From the NCBI GenBank assembly GCA_003833135.1, contig QZLH01000352.1, positions 21,396 through 40,200 of the forward strand: a stretch of DNA of 18,805 bases. Direction: 5' to 3'. Positions 9,711 to 18,159 of this stretch are shown here, piece by piece. This DNA comes from Oehlia diaphana. Taxonomy: Eukaryota; Glomeromycota; Glomeromycetes; Glomerales; Glomeraceae. How positions within the stretch are numbered: the first letter of the stretch is position 1; every line of letters begins with the position of its first letter. The translations under genes were made by a program, and so were the position numbers. The notes under the pieces were generated by a model, which did not search any database, was not told the DNA's origin, and saw nothing but the letters and a program-made list of their open reading frames with translations.

Positions 9711-10379
9711 CCTGGTTCTGCTATCATAGAATCCTTCAAAATCGCTAAAATTAACAAAAAATTAATAAAAACATTATTGCTCAAATTCCTTTTTGATTTA
9801 CACCATGACATATACGAAACGCTTTGGAAAACACGATCAATTAAATGGAAAGCCTGGAAAAAAGAACATCAAATCACAAAAAAGTCTTTTTCCAAGCGAC
9901 GAAAGCGAAAGAGACGAACGATAACACAATTACTACAGGACCAACATATATGGTTACTCCAATCCGTTTAATTATACACGTCGCCATCTTGATAATTCCA
10001 TTATATCTTACAAGTACAAATTTCCTCCTTGGATAAACTCGTCGAAAATAGATTTTTCTTCTACCACTCTTGTTTTAATAATGCCCTTAATACATTTTAT
10101 TTCAATATATAACCCCTTTGTTTATTTCTTATTTATTTTTAGAATATCGCGGTGCTCTTGGTTTTCTCTTGATGTTCGATCATTAGATTAATTAGCGTAG
10201 TCCTACTTCTTCAAATAGTTTCTAACGAAGGGTGTGGCTGGGATGAATTTAAAGATCTACACATTAGATAAACCCTGTTGTACTTCGGTACAATATATTT
10301 TTATTGTAATAGACTTTATTTACCACTCCTTTTAAATAAAATAAATAAAATAATAAATAAAATAAGAATTAATGAAATA
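9711..10379 (+). mobile_element. LINE 3' end: ORF remnant, 3' UTR hairpin and tail
   Basis: A frame open from 9711 to 9971 has no ATG near its start and contains HHDIYETLWKTRSIKWKAW followed by a very basic stretch (SKRRKRKRR). This is like the C-terminal tail of LINE proteins and similar in layout to the relic at 7059-7512. A second frame, open 9925-10191, continues with TRRHLDNSIISYKYKFPPW, suggesting a frameshift. The presumed 3' UTR holds a hairpin, TTGTAC-TTCG-GTACAA (10278-10293), with a stable cUUCGg tetraloop, and ends in AAATA-type repeats (about 10336-10375). Hairpins plus short tandem A-rich tails are typical of LINE 3' ends, where they are recognised by the reverse transcriptase. 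The 5' end is truncated. The class assignment is inferred. Confidence 0.5.
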
Positions 10380-10432
10380 GGTCTCCTTATAGCTAAATAA
10401 GTGAGTAGAATCAGAAGGATACAATTTACAGC

Positions 10433-10433
<1 letters not shown>

Positions 10434-10504
<71 letters not shown>
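10434..10504 (+). repeat. 71-nt uninterrupted poly(A)
   Basis: Seventy-one A residues with no interruption lie 258 bp upstream of the F-box start codon. It could be a young retroposition tail, but no clear element body or target duplication flanks it. Length in an assembly is unreliable. Confidence 0.9.
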
Positions 10505-10506
<2 letters not shown>

Positions 10507-10762
10507 ATTTTCGTATTAATCGGTTAAGGTTTTTTTTTTTTGACCGGTTTCCAGTAATAGCCATATATGATTTTTTACCACTTAATAATAAAAAGCCTAC
10601 GGTAGTGACACCTTGTACAGTAGTTCCCTGGAATGCCAATCATCTGGACCCTGGTTATAAACATGTGCTACGGTATTACAAACAGCCATATGACCTAAAA
10701 TTGGGCTTATAAGCTTACTCCGATACTCCGTGAAAATATTTTTTCCCGTCTAAATTCCTAAG
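10505..10762 (+). promoter_or_regulatory. Upstream region of F-box gene
   Basis: Slightly less AT-rich than its surroundings, with an ATTAATCGGTTAAGG motif near 10514 and a T11 run. Similar TTAACCGGTTAA-like motifs occur near 9566, 14887 and 15087. No TATA box can be separated from background. Confidence 0.3.
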
Positions 10763-12370
10763 ATGACTTTGCCTTATTTAACAGATGATTGTATTTATTA
10801 CATTTTACAACACCTTCAAAATGATCGTTTAACTTTATTTAAATGTTTATTAGTTAATCGATTTTGGTGTAAATCAACTATTCCTTTTCTTTATGCAAAT
10901 CCTTTTGCAAATATAACCGAAAAAAATTATTCAATAACCTTGACCTTAATTTTATGCTTTAATAAAGCAGAAATTTTACAATTAAAGAATCAATTAGGAT
11001 CAAACCAAATTAATAATATTAATTTTGATAAAGAACACAAACCATTATTTGAATATCCAAAATATTTAGAAAATTATAATAATAATATAATAAGTTCTGT
11101 TATTTATCAATGGTTTGCTAAATATGTTTCAGATTTATCAATTTTTAAAAAATTATATGATGATATTATTCCAATATTTCTTCAATCAATTTTACGACAA
11201 AGTAGAAACATTAAACAATTAGATATTTCGTTAAATTTATTTTATAAAGAAAGTTTTAAAAATTTTAATTTTCAAAATTTCACTTCAAATTTAACAAAAT
11301 TAAATTTATTATCATTAAATTTTCATTCAAGTGGTACTGATCATACTGTTAATAAAGAAATTGAACAAGAATTTTTAAGGAATATAACAAATATCTGTAC
11401 AAATACTAGCAAATTAATAATTAAGCTCGCTCAAATTCGAAGACCACTTTATCAACATGACACTTCTAATGACTTGATCATTACTACCACTACTTTAGAA
11501 AAGCTTTGTACAATTATTCAAGTGCAAAAGAAACTTAAAATGTTTAAGATATGGGATTGTCATTCTTTATTAAATGACATTCTTTTTTCTTTAGAATTTC
11601 AAAAGCATTCTTTAGTTTATGTTGAATTTACAGCATGTGACTTTAGTAATGTTAGTTTAAAAAGATTTAGTTATTTATATAATTTAGAATATTTAAAATT
11701 TGAATTTTGTAAAGGTATATTATTGAATCAATGTGAGAGTTTGAATTTTTCTTCATTTAAGCTCAAGGAATTATCATTTAAACGCAATTATTGGAATGTT
11801 GATGTAACTTCTTTAATGATCAAATATCTAGGTGCATCATTACAAAGATTATTAGTTGAAACTCCAACAAAATCTCTTATTGAAAATATATCAATGTATT
11901 GTCCAAATCTTATTTTTTTAAAAATAAGAATTTGTTTACGTGTTGATTTATCAGTGTTACAATATTTTAAAAATTTAAGAACGAGTATATTAAGTATTAC
12001 TACTCTTTATGATACTGATAAATTTTTTATAAATTTAGCAAATAATATATCACTTAATATTAGTAAGATTTTTTTTTTTAGTTATTCTCGTAATTCCAGT
12101 AAATTTTTAAAATTTAAGGAATTTTTAGAAAATTGTCATAATAGGTTTGAAATGATTAGTTTAAATTATATTATTGAATTAGAATTTCTTAAGATTGTTT
12201 TAAATTATATTGAAAGAAGTAACAATAGTTTAAAAGTTCTTGGTATGATGAAATTGGGTAAAGAATTAAATGATGAGGAATTAAAATTATTGAATCTAAT
12301 TAAAGCCAAAGGAGTTGAAATAGTTGATTATAATTCTATCTATTACGATCTATGTAAATTTGCATTTTAA
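10763..12370 (+). CDS. F-box protein with leucine-rich C-terminal region
   Basis: A single intact exon of 535 residues starts at an ATG preceded by AAG. Residues about 3-45 form an F-box: LPYLTDDCIYYILQHLQ, then TLFKCLLVNRFWCKSTIPFL, which keeps the LP start, the central leucines, the NRFW core and the trailing IPFLYANPF typical of this family in Rhizophagus-like fungi. The F-box binds Skp1 and brings substrates to an SCF ubiquitin ligase. The rest (about 140-500) has spaced Leu/Ile/Asn segments like degenerate LRRs (for example NIKQLDISLNLF and LEYLKFEFCKG), which probably bind the target. An AATAAA signal lies at 12429-12434. A decayed paralogue with the same 3' UTR sits at 9090-9375, indicating tandem duplication. 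Substrate unknown; family call good. Confidence 0.9.
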   Translation: MTLPYLTDDCIYYILQHLQNDRLTLFKCLLVNRFWCKSTIPFLYANPFANITEKNYSITLTLILCFNKAEILQLKNQLGSNQINNINFDKEHKPLFEYPKYLENYNNNIISSVIYQWFAKYVSDLSIFKKLYDDIIPIFLQSILRQSRNIKQLDISLNLFYKESFKNFNFQNFTSNLTKLNLLSLNFHSSGTDHTVNKEIEQEFLRNITNICTNTSKLIIKLAQIRRPLYQHDTSNDLIITTTTLEKLCTIIQVQKKLKMFKIWDCHSLLNDILFSLEFQKHSLVYVEFTACDFSNVSLKRFSYLYNLEYLKFEFCKGILLNQCESLNFSSFKLKELSFKRNYWNVDVTSLMIKYLGASLQRLLVETPTKSLIENISMYCPNLIFLKIRICLRVDLSVLQYFKNLRTSILSITTLYDTDKFFINLANNISLNISKIFFFSYSRNSSKFLKFKEFLENCHNRFEMISLNYIIELEFLKIVLNYIERSNNSLKVLGMMKLGKELNDEELKLLNLIKAKGVEIVDYNSIYYDLCKFAF

Positions 12371-12520
12371 GGCTCTTGAGATAGTATATTTTATTTACAA
12401 TTTTTATTTTGTATTATTTTACTCATTAAATAAAGTCTTATTTTATATCATTTATTTTAAACAAACGTTAATAATAACTTAAATATTTTTTTTTTTAAGA
12501 GGATAAAATTAGATCATTAT
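12371..12520 (+). repeat. F-box gene 3' UTR (copy 2 of duplicated segment)
   Basis: Begins 3 bp after the stop with CTCTTGAGAT and shares TTTACAATTTTTATTTT and TATTATTTTACTCA with 9222-9375. Contains AATAAA at 12429-12434, the likely cleavage signal. Confidence 0.7.
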
Positions 12521-13667
12521 GATTCTTTTTTTTAAAAAAAGTATTTCTAAATTAATATATTGTCTACCTTTTTTAAATGTTAAAATAATGTTTTTCATAT
12601 ACTGAATATTCTTAAAAGTAATTTTACATCAGGAAATTTTCAGTCAGATCGATCCACCAAAAATCACGTAGGTTAGTTCGGAAACACGTGGAATTCTACA
12701 CATCGAATTGTGTGGAGTGTGGACACATTTCGTAGTAGAAATATGTGATTTTCGTGTATCATAAAATCTCATCGGAAATCCATAGAATTCTTTAGCAGAA
12801 TACGTGGGATTCATCCGCAGATACTACTGCGGAGTTCAAGAAATTGCTAATAGTGCAGTATAACAGTGTTAGTTAAACATACAGATATAAATTAAATATA
12901 GAAAGAATATAGAGTGAATATTTTATTATATAATAATTTTTTATTTTTTTGCGGCTCAAGAATAAATATAAAATATAAACTACTAGGTAATGATTAAAAA
13001 AAATTAAATAGTATAAGTCGAGGTAGTATTTTGTTCAGTTCCTAAGCCTAAGGTGAGTAAAATAAATATAATTAAATTAATATAATTCAATTAAAATATC
13101 TTTATAAATCACCCGATATCAATCCACGTGTGACGAACTCACATGTTTCGTCACAGGGTGTGTTGAAATTATATAATTTCATCACAAAAATACCGTAGTT
13201 AGTACTTTAAACTGATAATGCTCATATCACTTATACATGTTATACATGTTACATCGATATCTTAATAATTCTATGACATGATGAATAACTCCAATTTGTC
13301 TCCCAAGAAATGTCTTACTATCAAAATTACGTTATATAATATAATTATACTCTTGTAAAATAAGATCTACACCTCCAGCTAAAATTACAAAATTTAATAT
13401 CAAGTTTTTACATACCAGTTGAAGAACTTTACTTATTTCTAAGATGCAGGGATATAAAATTTACAAAATTAACAGGTAAACCAATGACCGACGCGCCACT
13501 ATCCCGATTCTTACATTCTTACAAAAATATTTCACTAACATAAATCTCATACTAGTTTGTATTCATTTAGCACGATTATTAATCTGAAAATATTTTTTTA
13601 CACGTAATATTGTTAATATCAGTTCTTTTATCATTTATTAATATAAACAAAAGATTATTTAGGGCAA
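12521..13667. other. Intergenic with clustered hairpins
   Basis: No gene is supported. Hairpins: TCTACACA/TGTGTGGA (12695-12716, one G-T pair) and TCCGCAG-ATACTA-CTGCGGA (12814-12833), both in a stretch (about 12640-12850) less AT-rich than its flanks that looks like an old repeat. GTGACGAA/TTCGTCAC lies at 13130-13154, with a long palindrome just after it. CACGTG sites at 12685-12690 and 13125-13130. Confidence 0.5.
13159..13186. repeat. 28-bp palindrome with one mismatch
   Basis: The central 18 bp (TGAAATTATATAATTTCA, 13164-13181) are perfectly self-complementary. TGTG (13159-13162) and CACA (13183-13186) extend the pairing past a single T-T mismatch. It could extrude as a cruciform. Confidence 0.85.
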
Positions 13668-14034
13668 GCAGAAGGTATATAGGTATAAGTAATATAACGA
13701 TATGTAACGCAAAGTTAATAAACACAATGATATCTATAAATTACAATTGACCAAAATTACTTCAAATCCGATCAGATGTGAATAAAGTATTGCACTCCCA
13801 ATGGCAAATTCGATCAGACACAAATAAAGGATTATGACAATAAATGACAATAAAACAACGGGTTAAGTGTATATGACAACAAATAACAATGAGATAACCA
13901 AAGATATAAAATAATAATAAAAGTGTTTTTATTTAATATCGGTAAATATCTTATTGACTTGGATATCTATCTAATTACATCGAAAAATATCGCGTCTATT
14001 CATAAGTAAAAACACTAAACTAAAAATGTTTAAA

Positions 14035-14115
14035 ATGTTTAATATGTGCCATATATACCATATGTGCAATATATGCAATATATTTAATATATTTGATATA
14101 TTAAACATTTCGAAC
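14035..14115. repeat. 9-bp minisatellite, left arm of foldback
   Basis: Nine units of period 9 (ATGTTTAAT, ATGTGCCAT, ATATACCAT, ATGTGCAAT and so on). It is the mirror partner of the array at 14234-14368. Confidence 0.75.
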
Positions 14116-14233
14116 ATTGATCTTCCCGTTATATGACGTTGATCATACAAACAATATTGTTACGCAGTAAAATGTTGCGCAGTGATCATGTGATATAACT
14201 GGACCCGTGATGCCGATCAATGTAGCAAATGTC

Positions 14234-14368
14234 GAATATGTTCGACATGTTCGATATGTTGCATATGTCCGATATATAGAATATATAGAATATATGGAAC
14301 ATGTAGCATATATGGGATATATAGGACATATAGCATATATAGGATATATAGCATATGTAGCATATGTT
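14234..14368. repeat. 9-bp minisatellite, right arm of foldback
   Basis: Fifteen units of period 9 with consensus G(C/A/G)ATATATA (for example GCATATGTA, GGATATATA). On the reverse strand this makes a spurious Tyr/Ile/Cys-rich open frame (CYISYICYM). Confidence 0.85.
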
Positions 14369-14412
14369 AAACATTTTTAGTTTGGAATTTTATGTATATA
14401 TAGACCTGTAAT

Positions 14413-14436
14413 TAAGTGTGTGTGTATGTGTGTGTG
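14413..14436. repeat. TG microsatellite
   Basis: An imperfect (TG)n run, GTGTGTGTATGTGTGTGTG, inside the right arm of the foldback element and absent from the left arm. Confidence 0.8.
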
Positions 14437-14630
14437 AAGAATTTAATTAATAAAATGTTTATCCTTTAATATACCCTCACCTTAATTTTAAGTTTAGTTT
14501 TATATGGTTAATCTGCTTTCCTCTATTTGTGTCTGATTGTATGCGCCAGTGTGAAGCGATACTCTATTCACATCTGATTGGATTGATTTTAACATATGCG
14601 TTGATCTTTAAAATTAACCTTCTGCTTTAT

Positions 14631-15674
14631 TAAAAATAAACATTTTTTAATGTACAGCTTATTTTTATAAGCGTATAAGAACTGACATCCAACAATATCA
14701 ATCGTCCCATTGATCAACGGTTATATCACGTGACTTCTTCACATTGTCTTTTTATCGTAACAATATCGAGAATGTGGGGATTGTTTTTAATTTAAAAAAG
14801 AGAAAGCAATTGCCAATTGACAAATATACAGTACTATTTTTGGAATTGCCAAGTAGGTTATAGTTGGAACCAGTTAATGTTAACTAGATAATCGGTTAAG
14901 ACAACTAACCGACTTAAGGTCGATTGGACCATAATTCTGGTCAGAGTTATATAATGCAGGCCAGAAATATGCACCTGCAGTCACGTGCCCTAAGATCGAA
15001 GTTCTGATACCAAATTTTTTCTCTAGAATGACCAATATAATTTACGGTAAAAAAATAAGTTTTTTTTTAAGTATTTATTAATATTAACCGGTTAAAGTTT
15101 TTTATTTGAATATTCACGATCAGCCAATAAATTACGAAATACCAATCACGTGACTTCGCGAAGCGAAGAAAAAAAAATTGTTTTTTTAAAAAAATTTTAA
15201 AACTCTTTCAACGATAGAAAATTTTCATAAATTAATTACCACAAAAATAAATCTGTAAACGTAAACCATTCTTACAACATAAAAATAAATTATAAAATAA
15301 TAAGAAATTTTAAATATTATAATTACTAATTAATAAATTGCTCAATTCAAAACTTAATACCTAAGTTTCCTGTAATTCAATTTGATATAAATTTTGAATT
15401 TTTTTGAAATAGCAAACGAGACTCTTTCTAATAACTATAAAATTATTATGATCTAACGTGCATAATTATTTAAAGATACATGACCTTATCAGTTATTATT
15501 ATAGAAATAATATAAAATATACCGTTCAACTCAATAAAATAAATAAAAATTAATAATCAACAGTTTTTTAATTAAATAATGAAAACTCATGCTTTTAGTG
15601 TTTACTTTTTAAATTTAAGACAGTAAACTTACTATAAACAATATGTCTATTATTTTACTAGTAAAAGACTTCTT
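14631..15674. other. Intergenic with CACGTG sites and repeat copy
   Basis: CACGTG at 14727-14732, 14982-14987 and 15147-15152, the last followed by a CTTCGCGAAG palindrome. Several TTAACCGGTTAA-like motifs (near 14887 and 15087). The rest is AT-rich with no coding signal. Confidence 0.5.
14931..14987. repeat. 57-bp interspersed repeat, copy 2
   Basis: Matches 9609-9665 with four transitions only. Short complementary words interlock inside it: TTCTGG with CCAGAA and TGCAGG with CCTGCA. Confidence 0.85.
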
Positions 15675-15961
15675 TTAGTTAACTGAATCAACTGGATGAG
15701 GCACTTGAAATTGATGGGCCTTCTTTAGTCTCTTTTTCCTGTATGTTCATATAATGCGATAATATCTTCATTGGGAAGTACTTTTAAAACTCACTTAGTT
15801 TTGCATTCCCAAATCATGAGTAGTACCATGTTTCTGTTAACTATAATAAAATCTGGTTGACTGACAATGCTTTTCAAAGCACGACCATCCAAGAAAAGGA
15901 TTGATCGATCAAGTGGAGTTAAAGTCTCATATATACTTATATCTGATGCTGTACATTCCTT
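15675..15961 (-). pseudogene. C-terminal relic of crinkler-like PD-(D/E)XK protein
   Basis: A minus-strand frame from 15961 reads about 55 residues including LTPLDRSILFLDGRALKS, then PDFIIVN and, twelve residues on, ECK. The spacing of D in PDF and E-x-K matches the PD-(D/E)XK nuclease core found in many crinkler (CRN) effector-like proteins of Glomeromycotina and chytrids. The frame then meets an in-frame TGA at 15791-15793, reads on through LPNEDIIALYEHTG, and is shifted near 15732-15737 in an A run before a last segment (AHQFQVPHPVDSVN) that ends at 15675-15677. Upstream of 15962 the frame is closed. Two lesions plus the missing N-terminus make it a pseudogene. The crinkler label is by resemblance only. 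Confidence 0.45.
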
Positions 15962-16036
15962 TTACTTACATCTTCTTTAGGTATGTAGGTTAGGAGCGTG
16001 GATTGTGTATGGGTGGGTGGTGTGTGTGTGTTTGTG

Positions 16037-16264
16037 TATTCCCTCGCTCTTTTTTCGTTTTCCTCTCACTTTTCTCTTCCTTCTCTTTCCCTTATTCTCT
16101 CGCTCTTTTCCCTTTTTCCTCTCTCGCCCTCCCCCTTTCTCTCTTTCACCTTCCTTTCCCTTCCCTCTCTCATTCGCTTTCCTTCTTCCCTTTCCCTTTT
16201 CTTTATTCCTTTGTTCTTTTCCCTTTCCCTTTCCCCTTTCTCACTTTTCCTTCCCTTTCCCCTC
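16037..16264. repeat. Long polypyrimidine tract
   Basis: About 228 bases almost wholly C and T on the plus strand, with CCCTTT and CTCTC words, preceded by a GTGTGTGTGT run at 16020-16032. All open frames here (Phe/Ser/Pro/Leu-rich on one strand, Arg/Glu/Lys/Gly-rich on the other) are composition artefacts. Such tracts can form triplex (H-) DNA. Confidence 0.9.
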
Positions 16265-16769
16265 CTAATCAATGTACTTCAACGTTGCCAGGTGACAACA
16301 AGTTTTTTAAAAGACTTGACTAAGTCAGCAACGAATAGTATCGATTTGTTCACTTTTATTAAATATAATTATAAATTAAAAAATAATTTTTAAAATAAAT
16401 TATAGCTTTTAATAATTAAAATAATTAGTTAAAACTAAAAAAATAAATGTAAAAACAATTTTAACATTGGATTCAGTTAGTCGGCATCACTAGGTCTGAC
16501 TATATTAAATATAATAAATATATATATAATATTATGTCGTGCAATTATGAAATTTCGTCCTTGATATATAAACAAAGATAAGCTGTGGTGTATTTTATAC
16601 ATGGGTCATTTTTTCGTCATACACCACACAAGTGGTTGATCCTACACCACTGGTTTTCGTCTTACCTACCTACTCCATACTCAATACAATTTTAGTAGCA
16701 TACACCACTCAACTGCTGTTTACTATTTTTACTTTCAGATTCAGTTCTGTCTCTGCTTGCTGAGGATCG
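16265..16769. other. Intergenic with ACACCAC motifs
   Basis: A perfect 10-bp inverted repeat, TGTGGTGTAT (16584-16593) and ATACACCACA (16619-16628), is followed by two more ACACCACT copies near 16644 and 16702. No gene is seen. Confidence 0.5.
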
Positions 16770-17760
16770 GATTCTGTTGCGGCGCTGCGGTCTAACGGTA
16801 AGTGACTAATGATTTTTTATTGGCGTAGGGTTAATTATTAATATTAACTATTACTAATACTTTTTTCTTTCTTTTTCTTTTAGGTTTGGTCAGTTCCGGG
16901 ATTTTTTTAGGATCGGTTCGTTCTGCGATAGCTGCTGCAGTATTACATTAAATAGCTTCGGTTTCTTTTAGCGTCAGGCAATTAGTAATATTAAAATTAT
17001 TACTAATTGTCATTTTCTTTTCATTTTTTTTTTTTTGATATTCTGCTGCGGTGCTGCGGTCCAACGGTAATTGGCTGATTTTTTTTTTTGACGCCGTAAT
17101 ATTAACTATTACTATTACTTTTTGACTTTTTTGACTTTTCTTCTAGGTTCAGAATCTTTATCGGTTGATTGCTGCTGCGATATTACGGTAAGTGGCTTTG
17201 GTTTCTTTTAGCATCGGGCGATTATAATATTAAATTATTATTTTCTTTTTATTTTTTTTAGATTTCAGTTGGACTCTGCTGCGGTGCTGTGGTCTAACAG
17301 TGAGTGCCTAAGTGGTAATGATTTTTTATTGGCGTCGGGTTGATTTCTTTTAGGTTCGGTCAGTCCAGGATTTTTCTTTTTTAGGATTGGTTCGATTCTG
17401 CGATTAGACTTCCCTAGCGTAACCTGAAAAAAATGTCATGAAATGGGCGGCATTACGCAACTTGACTGAAATTAAGTGTGGCACACACGTGACGAATAAT
17501 GAGTGACGAATAAGTTTTTACCTACTCGAAAAAACTAAGTCCCTCAGATACTTATAGAAAATGGAAATGCAGTGGGTGTGACGGTTGTGACAAATTAAAT
17601 CACGTGATTTTTTGTGACTTTTTTTTCAGGTTACGCTAGGAAAATCCTGCGATTATTGCTGCGGCATTTCGTTAAATAGCTTCAGTTTCCTTTAGCGTCA
17701 GGGGATTAGTAATATTAAGTTATTAATAAATTTTTTATTTCTTTTCAGTTCTGGAATCGG
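16770..17760 (+). repeat. Three-unit tandem array with splice-site-like motifs
   Basis: Three diverged units start at about 16771, 17041 and 17275. Each opens with CTGCTGCGGTGCTGCGGTC or a close variant, then AACGGTAAGTG-like donor words (16798, 17067, 17300). A T-rich stretch follows, ending TTTTAGGTT or TTCTAGGTT (16883, 17146, 17353). Next come a CTGCGATTATTGCTGCGG-like block, CTTCGGTTTCTTTTAGCGTC and GATTAGTAATATTAA. Units are about 235-270 bp without the insertion in the third. There are no open frames. Repeated GT and AG signals suggest a chain of small non-coding exons, perhaps the 5' end of the Sel1 gene transcript downstream. That role is inference. Confidence 0.65.
17407..17646. mobile_element. 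Mutator-type MITE with 32-bp TIRs and 9-bp TSD
   Basis: A 240-bp element has 32-bp terminal inverted repeats (17407-17438 and 17615-17646) identical at 29 positions and sharing CCTAGCGTAACCTGAAAAAA. It is flanked directly by the 9-bp duplication CTGCGATTA (17398-17406 and 17647-17655). A 9-bp TSD and TIRs starting GA are typical of Mutator/MULE elements. The interior is non-coding and holds two CACGTG sites (17486-17491, 17601-17606). It sits in the third unit of the tandem array; units 1 and 2 show the corresponding uninterrupted region. Non-autonomous. Confidence 0.92.
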
Positions 17761-18159
17761 CTTATTCATTGATCAATACTTAAATTTGTATGATTTCCAT
17801 ATGTATAAATTATTACCTACTAAACCAAGTTATATTTATTAAAATCTTACTTTGTTTGAGCATGCATAAAAATTCTAATATATTTATAGTTAGAAAATTT
17901 TATTATGCAATTTCAGCCAATTCGGCGTAAATCATCATCCAATTTTCCAAATCTTTATATAAACAACCATTATTCGTGAAAAATTGATTTGCAATGGACA
18001 TGATTTTGTTATAATGAACTGCAATGCAGTGAAATGCGGTGAATGTACAACAGTGAAACATAGCATATAGTATTAAAAAAAGGACCCTTCCTTTTTGGAA
18101 TGCACCATTTAGAAATTTAAATTTTTTAAATTGTTGACAAATAGAACTATTTTTTAATA
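17761..18159. other. Upstream region of the Sel1 gene
   Basis: AT-rich leader. A minus-strand frame (17903-18166) has no ATG at its start; its end reads CLYKDLENWMMIYAELAEIA, which looks protein-like, so a short relic exon is possible, but no splice sites or family support it. Confidence 0.35.

Larger units (their letters stand above)
13668..14630. mobile_element. Large foldback (inverted-repeat) element, about 960 bp
   Basis: Left-arm blocks recur as reverse complements in the right arm in mirrored order: AAGCAGAAGGT (13669) with ACCTTCTGCTTT (about 14617-14628); ATCAGATGTGAATA (13771-13784) with 14565-14578; ATCAGACACAAATA (13813-13826) with 14524-14537; AAACTAAAAATGTTTAA (14017-14033) with 14367-14383; and a CGTTATATGACGTTGATCA-like block near 14128 with its partner near 14181-14203. 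The centre is near 14155. Arms are interrupted by diverged stretches. No coding frame is credible. It fits a foldback or long-TIR non-autonomous transposon; a hairpin RNA source is an alternative. A target duplication is not evident. Confidence 0.7.

Noticed and set aside
9845..10036. 63-codon ATG frame overlapping the LINE remnant
   Set aside because: Shadow of the LINE-like frames; no independent support.
10401..10712. Open frame with poly-lysine
   Set aside because: It starts at GTG and the Lys run is simply the poly(A) tract; no protein-like flanks.
13340..13430. Intron-like GTATGT...TTTTAG on the minus strand followed by GGVDLILQE
   Set aside because: No open frame on the upstream side; the pattern is easily met by chance in AT-rich DNA.
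14035..14368. Possible CRISPR-like or spaced repeat array
   Set aside because: Units are contiguous 9-bp minisatellites without unique spacers, in a eukaryotic context.
14186..14374. Minus-strand Tyr/Ile/Cys-rich frame
   Set aside because: Translation of the 9-bp minisatellite.
15998..16393. Three overlapping plus-strand frames and one minus-strand frame
   Set aside because: All arise from the polypyrimidine tract; composition artefacts.
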